Source of the DNA: Cryptomeria japonica
Lineage: Eukaryota > Streptophyta > Pinopsida > Cupressales > Cupressaceae
DNA: 64,000 nucleotides
Reading direction: 5' to 3'
Assembly (NCBI RefSeq): GCF_030272615.1
Contig: NC_081411.1
Span: 216,522,154 to 216,586,153 of the forward strand
Both the position numbers and the translations under genes were made by a program. Numbering within the stretch: position 1 is the stretch's first letter; the number at the start of each line of letters is the position of its first letter. Below the pieces are notes generated by a model. That model worked only from the letters and a program-made list of their open reading frames with translations. It did not search any database and was not told the origin of the DNA. This document shows positions 1-10,410 of the stretch, piece by piece.

Positions 1-14
1 ATTATTCAAGGAGA

Positions 15-563
15 TGGCTTCTATATTTAGGAGCTTCTCATCATATGACATCTTCGTAGTCTGTTTTTTCTTCATTTGAGCCTTGCAACATGTCACTGAT
101 TTTGATGGGAAATCATACATTTATGAATGTGATTGGGAAAGGATCTATTTCCATTGGGGATAACTCCTTCAATGATGTGTTATGTGTACCCCATTTGGAA
201 AACAATCTTCTTTCCATCTATCAAATCACTCATGGGGCAACAAGGAACACGGTGGAGTTCACACTTGATTCAATTATCATTAGAGACTCGCAGAGTAGAG
301 CTATCATTACAAATGGGGTGGTTGATCATGTATCTTGGTTGTACTCCTTTTCACATTTTGGTCCTATTGATGAGGTTGATTCTTCATATATTGATGATTC
401 AGATATCGAGGAGAAATTTGGTTACTTGAACTTGGGGATTCTCACATGTGACCCCGTTCTTGAGCCTTGCATTTCATCTCCTTCTATTGATATCACATCA
501 CCTCTTGCACTTCATGATGCAAATATTGTAACAATTTTTCCTTCTTGTGATTCAGTGCAGTAA
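15..563 (+). pseudogene. Copia protease / pre-integrase fragment
   Basis: Translation in one frame gives a decayed aspartic-protease start (GASHHMTSS preceded by LYL where LDS is usual, so the catalytic Asp seems lost). It continues into the stretch that follows protease in Ty1/Copia polyproteins, with VIGKGSI, VLCVPHL and NNLLSIYQITHG. An in-frame TAG lies just after HHMTSS. The reading frame then runs to 563 through an acidic stretch I do not recognise. The HHCC integrase finger, integrase core and reverse transcriptase never appear, so this is a remnant of the element A polyprotein. Confidence 0.75.
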
Positions 564-605
564 GACATTTCTTGTCTTTCAACTTCAGTTTCTTGAGATG
601 ACTAC

Positions 606-962
606 TTGATAGACATTGCAGGATTGTTTGTGGAGTCGTACATTGCAGATTTAGGAGACATCATTGATGACATTCATCTTCTCTTTGATGAAGATGATCC
701 TTCTTCGATTGTTGCGAGGGGACGCTCTGACCCTCTTGTTCATTCTCTACATGATCATTCTTTCAAGGTTGACATGATTGTGGATTCTTGTGTACAACAT
801 TTGGAGGAGGTCTCTTTATCCTTAGAGGAGACATGTGAGTCTTTGGATCTTGTTCTACATCCATCTCCACTAGATCTTGGAGTGTCTTTTTCAGTAATGT
901 GGACTAGTACACCTAATTTGGAGGGGGTAACTTTCAGCATCAACATGGGGACACTTGAGTAG
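606..962 (+). pseudogene. Unrecognised acidic ORF in element A
   Basis: This open stretch of about 118 codons is rich in Leu, Asp, Glu and Ser (for example SLSLEETCESLDLVLH). It lies between the protease fragment and the G-rich 3' non-coding region. No motif of a Copia pol domain is visible. It may be decayed coding sequence of element A or an open frame by chance. Confidence 0.25.
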
Positions 963-1447
963 GTTTTAGAGACTCCATACATCTTAATTTTTTCCCTACA
1001 TCTTCCCTTCATGATTGGGTAGACTTGATGTATACACCTTTGTTTTTGTTTCTTCCTAAGGGGAGGAACGTGGTTCAACAATCATGGAGCAGTTTCATCA
1101 TTCAATTTCACGCTTCTACCATTGGTGCAGATTCTACTTTGAAGGGGGGCTGCTTGGTATCTCTTCTTCTCTCTTATTGGGGGGGGGGGGGGGGGTTGTT
1201 CCTAACATGGGGTTTTGTCCTTCTCATACTTCTTTGAGAGTTATTTTGTATAGATTTTTATCTCTCTTTTGGTGGGGATTTTTTCCCATTGGTTTTTTCT
1301 CTCTTTCTCTGTTTGTGAGAGATTACATTGGTTTGTGTGCATTTTCATTTGTACATGGGTACCTAATATGATCTAGTAGTTGGGACCAATATTGCATTGT
1401 TGACTTAAGTCTACATTCCCCCAAGTTGCACTTAAGGGGGGGGGGTG
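963..1447 (+). other. G-tract-rich 3' non-coding region and polypurine tract of element A
   Basis: It contains a series of G runs: six G at 1144-1149, about 17 G at 1179-1195, and about 12 G at 1434-1445 directly before the LTR. The last, preceded by CACTTAA, is the plus-strand primer (polypurine tract). LARD1 has the same series of G runs with the same spacing words (TTTTTTCCCATTGG, GTACATGGGTACCTAA), which ties the two elements together. Confidence 0.75.
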
Positions 1448-1864
1448 TGTTGGTGTAAATGATGTCTCATAATTACACTTTACTTAAGTTGACTTTGGGT
1501 AATGCATTTCATAGTGGTTTGGATATGAGACACTTAGGGAAGTGTGCACATAGGGATGATGTATGTAGGAGAAATTCCACCTTTTGTGGTCTTATCTTGT
1601 TGTTACATTCCACCTTCGGTGGGTGATCCACCTCTTGTGGAATATTTTATTATTTCTCCTACCTACCCTCACCTACCCTTGTTTCTCATTAAGCCACATG
1701 TCATGATTGTGCGCTCACATATTCATATTTCTCTACCTTTATAAGTAGGCTCATCTACATTATATGCAATTTTGAATGATCCAATAATGATCCAATTGAT
1801 CTCATTTTGCATTTTGATTAGAATACAATTTATTCTCATCATATATTTTCTCTTTTGTGTTATT
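1448..1864 (+). repeat. Element A 3' LTR, first part
   Basis: It starts TGTTGGTG right after the polypurine tract and matches the solo LTR at 59,252-59,690 over its length: GATGTCTCATAATTACACTT, GAGACACTTAGGGAAGTGTG, and the promoter-like TTTATAAGTAGGCTCATCTA near 1736. It breaks off after TTTTGTGTTATT, where Tat1 begins; the missing end is at 48,471-48,512. Confidence 0.85.
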
Positions 1865-2234
1865 TGTAGGCACCTATTTTTCTCCATTTAATTAAATGAA
1901 TTTTATTTGTTTAATTATCATTTATCAAACCATTAATTAAATTAAGATTTAATTAATGTCTCTTTTCTTCTATTTAACTATTAATCAGATTTAATATTTG
2001 ATTAATTAACCTTTCTTCTATTAATTGAATAAATTCTATTTATTTGATTAAATCCCCTTTCCACAATTAATTAAATTTAAATTTAATTAAATTCATCTTC
2101 TCATATAAATAAATTATTATTTATTTATAAATTACCCTCCCACTTGTGTTTTCCTACAAATACAAGTTCCACCCATTAATTGAAATAAATCATTTTATTT
2201 TAATTAAAAATCCTGATATTCTCCCACATGCATT
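1865..2234 (+). repeat. Tat1 5' LTR, part 1
   Basis: It matches the beginning of the 3' LTR at 47,080: AATTAAATGAATTTTATTTG, then a run of AT-rich stretches made of TTAATTAAAT-like words. It ends at GCATT, where Copia B is inserted. Confidence 0.85.
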
Positions 2235-3129
2235 TGTAAGGAAGTTAAGTAGCGGAAACAACTTCCTACACTAACCTTGAGAGGAGGGTAATGCAAAACT
2301 TTTTCAGATCATTACAACAGTTACAGAAAATAGAAATAGATATAATAGCATTCATACCACAACACAATGATTTACGTGGGGAAAACCCTTTCGGGAGAAA
2401 AACCCCACCCTCCAAAAGCAGCTCAATATTTTATTCAGCAATCAAAGACAGATTACAACATACTTGCAGAGCAAGCTCTTCATAGGAGTACCATTAATCA
2501 GAGATTCAGAGGCAACTCAATAGCCATAGGACTCTTACACACAACCTCTATCTTACACACCTCATAAATAGGAGATACAATACAAGAAACCGTCAAACGG
2601 TATTACAAAACCATGGGCTAAAACCACCCAATAAGGTGTAGCCAACCTTATCTCCCTTCTAGATGCCCTATGACATGTTAAAGCACACATCAACACGTGT
2701 CGCTCCCTTTTTACAGCTCATTTATGTATCCGATACAAATTATTTTTCCTATTTCAGGAGTACAAACTTCCGGAGGCCATAACTTGAGAACCGGGTGTCC
2801 GATTGATGAACCGTTTGAAGCGCCGGAAAGCTCGCGAAGTGCTCTATCACCTCGAAACTCGCTTCACTAGTTACGGCCACTTTTCAGGGCATTTTAGAGC
2901 CTCTAAAGTCCCCAAAATTAAGTTTAAATATTTTATTGCGCCCCTCCAAGATGAAAACTTTAATATCTTCAAAACTAGCTGTGACCTTGCGACGCAACTT
3001 TACCGGATTGCTTATCTAGCCAACTAGAAGCTTCAGGGAGAGTTTCGCACCATTTCGTGCTCAAATTAAAACTTACTATAAATAGTAACCTCACATAAAT
3101 GCAAGGTTGAGACACCATTTTTTCCAACA
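2235..3129 (-). repeat. Copia B 3' LTR
   Basis: Read on the minus strand it begins TGTTGGAAAAAATGG and ends CTTACA. It has the same length as its partner at 7357. The TATA motif of the partner is changed here to TGTAAAAAG. Confidence 0.95.
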
Positions 3130-3130
3130 A

Positions 3131-3142
3131 ATCTCCCACTTG
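3131..3142 (-). other. Copia B polypurine tract
   Basis: On the minus strand AAGTGGGAGATT lies immediately before the 3' LTR, the expected place and composition for the plus-strand primer. Confidence 0.75.
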
Positions 3143-3185
3143 TCGAACACCTTGCAAAAGCGGAAGGGAATGTCAACACAATGAA

Positions 3186-6100
3186 TCAATTGCTAAGGGC
3201 CATAAGGCCCATAGACTCTGAACACCATCTGAACTTCTCTGTGCTCACAGCCTTAGTTAAAGCATCTGCAACATTCATCAAAGTTTCCACCTTAACCAGC
3301 TTCACCCTACCATCTTCGACCATATCTCTAACAAAATGATACTGAACATCAATATGTTTGGTCCGGGCATGAAATGTCAGGTTCTTAGCTAGGCTAATTG
3401 CACTTTGACTGTCACAGTAAACTGTCACTGTACCTTGTTTTATTCCAATATCCAAACACAGTCTCTTAAGCCAAATGGCCTCTTTACAAGCATGAGTAGC
3501 TGCCATATACTCTGCTTCAGTAGTGGATAAAGCAACCACAGCCTGTCGCTTACTCATCCAACTAATTGCACCACCAAACAAAGTAAACACATAAGCACTG
3601 GTGGATCTTCTGCTATCAATATCACCTACCCAATCTGAATCCACATAACCATGGATATCAAGGGAAGTCATGTTTCCAACTGAATTACCATGATAACACA
3701 AAGAATACTCTGAAGTACCCTTCAAATATCTGAAGACTCTTTTGACTGCATCCCAATGAACTCTACCAGGATTAGACATATATCTAGAAAGTACTCCCAC
3801 TGCTTGGGCAATGTCTGGTCTAGTACAGACCATAGCATACATCAAGCTTCCAACTGCACTCTGGTAAGGCACTCTGCTCATGTCTTCCATCTCCAATGGG
3901 GATGTAGGACAATCTGAAATAGATAGTTTCATTCCAACTGTAAAAGGAACACTCAATGGTCTACAATTCTGCATGTTGAACCTCTGTAACACTGAATTCA
4001 CATACTTACTCTGGCCTAGCCATAGCTTTCTGTTCACCCTATCTCTTCTAATTTCCATCCCAAGAATGTGCTTTGCTGCACCAAGATCTTTCATTTCAAA
4101 TTTAGCAGCGAGCTGAGACTTCAGTTCTGAAATCATACCTTTCCCTTTACCAATGAATAACATATCATCAACATACAATGCAATGAATAAGAAATGATCA
4201 CCATCAGATTTATAATAAACACAGTGATCTGATTTAGAATGTTCAAATCTCAAACTCAACACATATGTATCAAATTTCTGGTACCACATCCTAGGACTTT
4301 GTTTGAGGCCATACAAAGATTTCTTCAATTTACAGACCAAATTACTTTTGCCTTTCACCACATAGTGCTTCGGCTGTGTCATATAAATATCTTCCTCCAA
4401 ATCACCTTGAAGGAAAGCAGTTTTCACATCCATTTGCTCAACCTCTAAATCATAAGCAATAGCAATAGAAAGCAAAAATCTAATGGACGTCATTTTTGCA
4501 ACAGGAGAAAATATCTCACCATAATCAACACCCTCAACTTGAGAGTAGCCTTTTGCAACCAATCTTGCTTTATACTTCTCAATGCTTCCATCTGAACCAA
4601 TCTTTTTCTTGAACACCCATTTACAACCAACATGTTTTCGTCCTTTAGGCAATGGTACAAGATCCCATGTATCATTCTTTTTCAAAGCTGCCATTTCTTC
4701 CTCCATAGCAATCTTCTAGGATTCTGCATCATTCATACCTAATGCTTCTTCTACAGATTTCGGTTCATCCACACTAGTATTCAGAGCAAAAATACATCTC
4801 CAATCATCAGGTGAATACCTTTCAGGTGGTTGTCTATGTCTTGTAGACCTTCGAACAAGCTGAGTTGGAGGTTCTTCCTCCTCTTCTGAAGATTCAGAGC
4901 TAGACGAGCTCTCCTCAAATTCTTGCCTATCTAGGGGTCTCGATTCAACTCTTTCAGGTGTAGAAGGAAGTTGAATCACATCTTCTTTTTTAGTCTGTTC
5001 TGGCTGCAATGTAACATAAGGAGACTTAATTTCTCTAAAAATAACACTTCTACTGTGAATTACCTTTTGTGCAACAGGGTCCCAAAGCTTGTATCCTTTC
5101 ACACCATAACTATACCCGATGAAGATACATTTCATAGCCTTGTTCTCCAACTTTGTTTGCTTCTCCTTTGGCACATGTGCATATGCCTCGCAACCAAAAA
5201 CTCTAAGATGTCTTAATGAAGGCTTGTGACCTGACCATGCTTCCATAGGCATTTTATCAACAAGAGCTGATGTAGGAGACCTGTTAATCAGGTAGCAAGC
5301 AGTGGCAACAGCTTTAGCCCAAAACTTTTGTTCGAGACCAGCACCACTCAACATACTCCTAGCCTTCTCCATCAGTGTCCTATTCATTCTTTCTGCAACT
5401 CCATTCTGCTGTGGAGAATACGGAGTTGTCTTCTGCCTGTTAATTCCACAGTCTTTACAGAATCTATCAAAATCATTAGAGCAAAACTCACCGCCATTAT
5501 CAGTTCTCAAACATTTTATTTTCTTTCCAGTTTGCAACTCAACCATTGCTTTAAATTCTTTAAAACGACTAAAAACTTTAGATTTACTTTTTAGAAAATA
5601 TACCCATGTCCTTCTACTAAAATCATCAATAAATGAAACATGATATGTGGATTTTCCAATCGAAGAGACATCTACTGGACCAAACACATCAGAATGGATA
5701 AGATCCAAAACACCACAAGTTTTATGAGAACTCGAGTAAAACTGAACGCGGTTTTGTTTTCCATAAATGCAATGCTCACAGAAATCAAAGTCAAGATTAC
5801 AATCATTCAAACCTTCAACAAGATTTTTATTTTTCAAGGTCCTTAGACCCTTTTCTCCAATGTGGCCAAGTCTCTGGTGCCATAACATAGTCTTCTCTGC
5901 AGGTAACTTTGCTTCAGACAAAAGAGCACCCTCAGGTACCCAAAAACCATTTCCATCTGCTGAAGGTGAAACCTTCAAATCTTCCAGTGAAGTATCCACA
6001 GATTTACTTTTTACAGAAGTGCTATTACACTCAACAGTGTATGCTTCAAGCTTATACAAAGTGCCAAACCTGACACCTTTAGCAACTACCATAGCACCCT

Positions 6101-7232
6101 TAATCATCTTACATCCTGTTTCAAAAAAGACTACCTGCACACCTGCATCTATTAGTTTGCTCACAGATAACAGGTTTCGTTTTAATCCAGGGATATGCAG
6201 CACACCATTAATCCTTTTTATTCTACCATCAGAAAACCCGATTCTAACTTTACCTCGACCAACAATGTCTAGAGGTGAATCATCACCCAAGTACACCTTA
6301 CCTCCATTAAATCCTTCATATTCAGAAAACCAATTTCTATTGGAAGTCATATGAAAAGATGCACCTGAGTCAATTAGCTAGGCATCATTACCTGCATGAG
6401 TCGCCAAAGCCGCAATAAATGCATCGCCATCTTCCTTGTCAGACTCAGAATCAGAATCGAACTTTTTCTTTTTCTTCTTCTTCTTTTCTTCTTTGCAGTC
6501 CTTATGGTTGTGACCCAGTTTACCGCGATTCCAGCAAATGACTTTGGACTTTCCAGGAGATTTTGATCTCCCTTTGGATTTGGACTTGCCGCGCTTCTCA
6601 TTCTTCTTGCCTTTCTCCTTAGGTCTTCCACGAACGGTTAGGGATTCCTTTAAATTGATGGATACCTTCCTTCGCATCTCTTCACCAAGTAGGGCACCCA
6701 CCACATCTTCAGATTTCAAAACAACAGAAGTACTACCGATAGCCATAACAAGAGAATCCCACGAATCAGGCAAAGAGCAGAGCAAGATCTGACATTTTTC
6801 CTCCTCGTCCATCTTAACACCGACGGATACTAATTGAGCCACCAACATATTGAATGCTTCCAGGTGGTCTGCAATTCGTCCACCCTCTTCCATCTTCAAG
6901 GAATACAATTTCTTTCTTAAGAAAATTTGATTTAATAAAGATTTCACTTGATACATCTCACCAAGCTTAGTCCATAGCTTTTTTGCAGAGTTTTCTTCAT
7001 GGACATTGATTAGAACAGAGTCTGCCAGGCACAGTCTGATTAGACCCTTGGCTTTTCAGTCCATAACATCATACTGAGCTGCCACAGTAGGATCTGAGGG
7101 CCTTTGGACATTTGCATCAACAACATCCCAAAGATCTCGATCTATTAGCAGATCTTCCATCTTCAGCTTCCACATCTCAAAATTACTTCCATTAAATTTC
7201 TCCACCTCTATTCTCCCTGACGAACTCGCCAT
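3186..7232 (-). pseudogene. Copia B gag-pol polyprotein, one frame with three nonsense codons
   Basis: One frame runs from ATG at 7232 (MASSSGRIEVEKFNGSNFEM) for 1348 codons. In order it shows: gag of the UBN2 type (about residues 10-215); a CCHC knuckle near residue 235 in which the second Cys is Arg (CWNRGKLGH); protease DSGASFHM near 287; the HHCC finger (HQRLGH ... CEHC); integrase with HSDVFGP, RTDNGGEF and NGVAERMNR; reverse transcriptase with SLYGLKQSPRMW and YVDDM; and RNase H with STTEAEYMA and CDSQSAI. The frame is broken only by stops at residues 59, 285 and 839, each in place of an expected Trp (DWKAKG, AWLIDSG, SWKIAM). The order protease-integrase-RT-RNase H is that of Ty1/Copia; the overall look is Tork/Tnt1-like. 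No frameshift is visible. Confidence 0.95.
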
Positions 7233-7342
7233 CTGAATATTCCTGCAACAAGATCAAAAAGTGTCTTCTGCACAAGCTCCCACTCAAATCTAGATTAGTT
7301 CAAAAAACCCAACTGCCCACAATTGAAACCAAAGGTGATCAG

Positions 7343-7354
7343 ACTCTGATACCA
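7343..7354 (-). other. Copia B primer-binding site
   Basis: On the minus strand TGGTATCAGAGT follows the 5' LTR end after two bases. It matches the 3' end of plant initiator-Met tRNA at 11 of 12 positions (usual form TGGTATCAGAGC). Confidence 0.85.
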
Positions 7355-7356
7355 CT

Positions 7357-8251
7357 TGTAAGGAAGTTAAGTAGCAGAAACAACTTCCTACACTAACCTT
7401 GAGAGGAGGGTAATGCAAAACTTTTTCAGATCATTACAACAGTTACAGAAAATAGAAATAGATATAATAGCATTCATACCACAACACAATGATTTATGTG
7501 GGGAAAACCCTTTCGGGAGAAAAACCCCACCCTCCAAAAGCAGCTCAATATTTTATTCAACAATCAAAGACAGATTACAACATACTTGCAGAGCAAGCTC
7601 TTCACAGGAGTACCATTAATCAGAGATTCAGAGGCAACTCAATAGCCATAGGACTCTTACACACAACCTCTATCTTACACACCTCATAAATAGGAGATAC
7701 AATACAAGAAACCGTCAAACGGTATTACAAAACCATGGGCTAAAACCACCTAATAAGGTGTAACCGACCTTATCTCCCTTCTAGATGCCCTATGACATGT
7801 TAAAGCACACATCAACATGTGTCGCTCCCTTTTTATAGCTCATTTATGTATCCGATACAAATTATTTTTCCTATTTCAGGAGTACAAACTTTCAAAGGCC
7901 ATAACTTGAGAACCGGGTGTCCGATTGATGAACCGTTTGAAGCGCCGGAAAGCTCGCGAAGTGCTCTATCACCTCGTAACCAGATTCGCTGGTTATGGCC
8001 ACTTTTCAGGGCATTTTGGAGCCTCTAAAGTCCCCAAAATTATGTTTAAATATTTTATTGCACCCCTCCAAGATGAAAACTTTAATATCTTCAAAACTAG
8101 CTGTGACCTTGCGACGCAACTTTACCGGATTGCTTATCTAGCCAACCAGAAGCTTCAAGGAGAGTTTCGCACCATTTCGTGCTCAAATTAAAACTTACTA
8201 TAAATAGTAACCTCGCATAAATGCAAGGTTGAGACACCATTTTTTCCAACA
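7357..8251 (-). repeat. Copia B 5' LTR
   Basis: This is the promoter-bearing copy for minus-strand transcription. It is exactly as long as the other LTR and ends next to the primer site. Read on the minus strand it contains TATAAAAAGG at 7829-7837, a good TATA box. Confidence 0.95.
7829..7837 (-). promoter_or_regulatory. Copia B TATA box
   Basis: TATAAAAAG on the minus strand inside the 5' LTR, about 600 bases before the gag ATG. In the 3' LTR the same site reads TGTAAAAAG. Confidence 0.55.
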
Positions 8252-9363
8252 ACATTCTCCTAACAAATCAACTTGCATGCCTAAAACCCTTCTAGATTCT
8301 TCTAATCACTTCCTATTTCCTTAATTACCCCTTCAACATTTGCACATTCATTAAGAGAAGGCAACTTCTCAAAAACCCTCAAAGTCTCCATAAACCATTA
8401 AAGGCTTTGTGTGTCCAACAAGTTAACCACAAAAGTCATAACCATTAATGGTCAACTCATCATCAACCCTTGGTTAGAGACTTTCTCTCTAAGTTAACCC
8501 TTATGTAACCCATGGGTCTCTTCAAGGACTCATTGCTTTGACCATGGTTATCTCTTTAACTCTTGCACATGAGTTTATCCTTTGGGTAAAAGGATTATCC
8601 AATAACTCAACCTTAACCTTACCTCCTAAGATAACCACCATGTCTTCTCAGACATTTAACGCATCTTACATCTCCTCTCAAGCCTCCTCATGGTGACACT
8701 TGTCAACCTAGGATTGGGTTGAGACTCTCACAAGTATTGAAGATCATTCAATCCTAACCCTTGTTAAGATTACTCAATCTTAACCCTCCAATTGCCCATT
8801 TCTTCTATAAATAAGTTCCATTTCCTTCATTCTTGAGCATCCAAGTCTTCATGCACCTAAGTTATAGTCTCATTTCATCAAGAATTTTAGCCTCTCTTTG
8901 ATAATAAAAATTAGATCATTTTAGTAGCATCAAAGCATAGATTTATCATGTTTTACATATCATGTTAGTAATATCTCATGTTAGTTTTATTTCCATGCTA
9001 GATTAATATCATCTTAATATAATTTTCATGCTAATTTAGCCTCATATCAATATTATCATCCTTGCAACATATCATTATTTAGTTTCATATCAAAATCATT
9101 CACTAAGATCTTAGTTGCATAGCAATTAGGTCTTTTATCAAACTATCCCTCATTCTTTGGGTAGTTATCCTAGAGATCAAGTGCTCGTCCAAGCTAAGAG
9201 CCATCTTGATTTGAAGGATCCTTGGAGATAGAGAACAATGGAACAATCTTAAGAAATGGATGATTTAGCTTGCTTTGTCATTTAGATATTTGTTTTACAA
9301 TGTTTTATTGGTATACTTGCTTGCCTATGTTGTTTATTGGCTAACCTTCATTTCGAGTATACA
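8252..9363 (+). repeat. Tat1 5' LTR, part 2
   Basis: It resumes the LTR after Copia B and matches 47,440-48,465: CATGCCTAAAACCCTTCTAG, TCAAGCCTCCTCATGGTGAC, and the end CTTCATTTCGAGTATACA. A TATA-like TATAAATA lies at 8806-8813, matched by TATAAATA at 47,929-47,936 in the other LTR. Confidence 0.85.
8806..8813 (+). promoter_or_regulatory. Tat1 LTR TATA box
   Basis: TATAAATA is preceded by a pyrimidine-rich stretch and kept in both LTR copies despite their divergence. It is followed within about 80 bases by a likely transcript start region. Confidence 0.5.
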
Positions 9364-9903
9364 TTTTTGGCAACCACTGTGGGGCAAGCCACTCATTCTA
9401 ACAAAATTTTCTGCAGGTTCACGCCAAGAAAGTTTTAGTGCATCTAACATTTCCTGTAGAGCATGGATACACTATTTTGGCACATTTGAACACTATTTTG
9501 GCGCATTTGAACACTGTTTTGGCAAATTTGAACATTATTCTAGAGTGCATATGCAATTTCTCTTAGTGCATATGATAACTGTTTTGGTGCATTTTAACTT
9601 TGTTTCAACACATACACTCCCTACTCTGGCACATATAAAATAGAAGCAGAAAAACTCTGTAACAGTTTGGGAAGCTAGGTTTCTCTAGCCCACCATTGAT
9701 TTTTGATGATTATTAACTAGACTTTGTAGGTCTGACAATGTTTTTTGCTGGTTCCAAAGGAGTTAATTTTATTCTTTTTCACTTTCTTTCTTTCAAGTTA
9801 GCAAAAATAATTCACTTCTTTTTTACAAAGGGTTAAAAAGAACTCAATCTTTTAATTTGGTGGAATTAAAACCAACCTCTTTCACATTTTTGGGCTTTAA
9901 AAA
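9364..9903 (+). other. Tat1 primer-binding region and start of leader, with short tandem repeats
   Basis: TTTTTGGCAACCACTGTGGG follows the LTR end. Tat2 has the comparable TTTTGGCACACCCGGTGGG, so this is the primer-binding region of these elements; I do not name the tRNA. From about 9465 to 9630 a unit near 29 bp recurs imperfectly (ATTTTGGCACATTTGAACACT and variants). No coding capacity is seen. LARD1 interrupts the leader at 9903. Confidence 0.65.
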
Positions 9904-10368
9904 TGTTGGTGTAAATAATTATTCATCTTGGATATTATTACACCTTGCTTAAGTTTACTTAGGTACATGCATTTAATAGTAGTTTGGGTATGAGACACTT
10001 GGGTGTTTGTGCCACATTGGGATAGTGTGTGCAAGAGAATTTCCACCTTTTATGGTGTTGATCTTATCTTCTTGTTACATTCCACATCATGTGGAATATT
10101 ATATTATTTATCCTACCTACCCTCACCTATTTGCTACCTACCCTCATTTCTTATTGAGCCACATGTCATGTTTGTGTGCTCACATATAAATAAGCCTTGC
10201 TTATATAAGTAGGATCATCTACTTTGTTTGTACGGGCAATCATTGAACATCTTGTAATGATCCAGTTGATCAAATTTTGCATCTTGATAGAATATAGTTT
10301 ATTCCTATCATATATTTTGTCTCTTATTTGTGCTTTCCATTGCCTCTTGATCTTGGAAAAATCTCACA
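9904..10368 (+). repeat. LARD1 5' LTR
   Basis: It begins TGTTGGTGTAAATAATTATT and ends ATCTCACA. A TATA box TATATAA lies at 10,202-10,208. Confidence 0.93.
10202..10208 (+). promoter_or_regulatory. LARD1 LTR TATA box
   Basis: CTTATATAAGTAGG in the 5' LTR recurs unchanged in the 3' LTR, and as TTTATAAGTAGG in element A. Confidence 0.55.
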
Positions 10369-10410
10369 TGGTATTAGAGCTGGTCCATATCTCACATGGT
10401 ATCAAAGCCA
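10369..10410 (+). other. LARD1 primer-binding site with a second copy
   Basis: TGGTATTAGAGC directly after the LTR matches initiator-Met tRNA with one change. Twenty-four bases on, the LTR end and primer site occur again as ATCTCACATGGTATCAAAGCC, so the junction looks tandemly duplicated. Confidence 0.8.

Larger units (their letters stand above)
1..1864 (+). mobile_element. Copia-type LTR element A: internal 3' part plus first part of its 3' LTR
   Basis: This is the oldest LTR element of the nested stack; its 5' part lies outside the window. It holds a protease/pre-integrase fragment, then non-coding G-rich sequence, a polypurine tract (positions 1434-1445) and an LTR starting TGTTGGTGTAAAT. 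The LTR stops at 1864, where Tat1 begins, and its last 42 bases resume at 48,471. Integrase, reverse transcriptase and RNase H are absent between the protease fragment and the polypurine tract, so this copy is a deletion derivative. The same LTR family occurs as a solo LTR at 59,252 and, more distantly, as the LTRs of LARD1. Confidence 0.8.
2235..8251 (-). mobile_element. Copia B: complete Ty1/Copia retrotransposon on the minus strand
   Basis: Two 895-bp LTRs (2235-3129 and 7357-8251) flank one long minus-strand polyprotein frame. Flanking target copies are GCATT and ACATT, four of five bases alike. The primer site next to the right-hand LTR matches initiator-Met tRNA, and the polypurine tract is next to the left-hand LTR. 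I count about 25 differences between the LTRs (about 2.8 %), mostly transitions, so the insertion is moderately young. It sits inside the 5' LTR of Tat1. Confidence 0.95.

Noticed and set aside
5767-6354. Plus-strand frame of 195 codons inside Copia B
   Set aside because: It is antisense to the well-supported protease-integrase coding region and has no motif of its own.
9275-9643. Frame of 122 codons with hydrophobic start at the Tat1 LTR/leader junction
   Set aside because: It spans the LTR end, the primer region and the tandem repeats; the open frame comes from the repeat composition.
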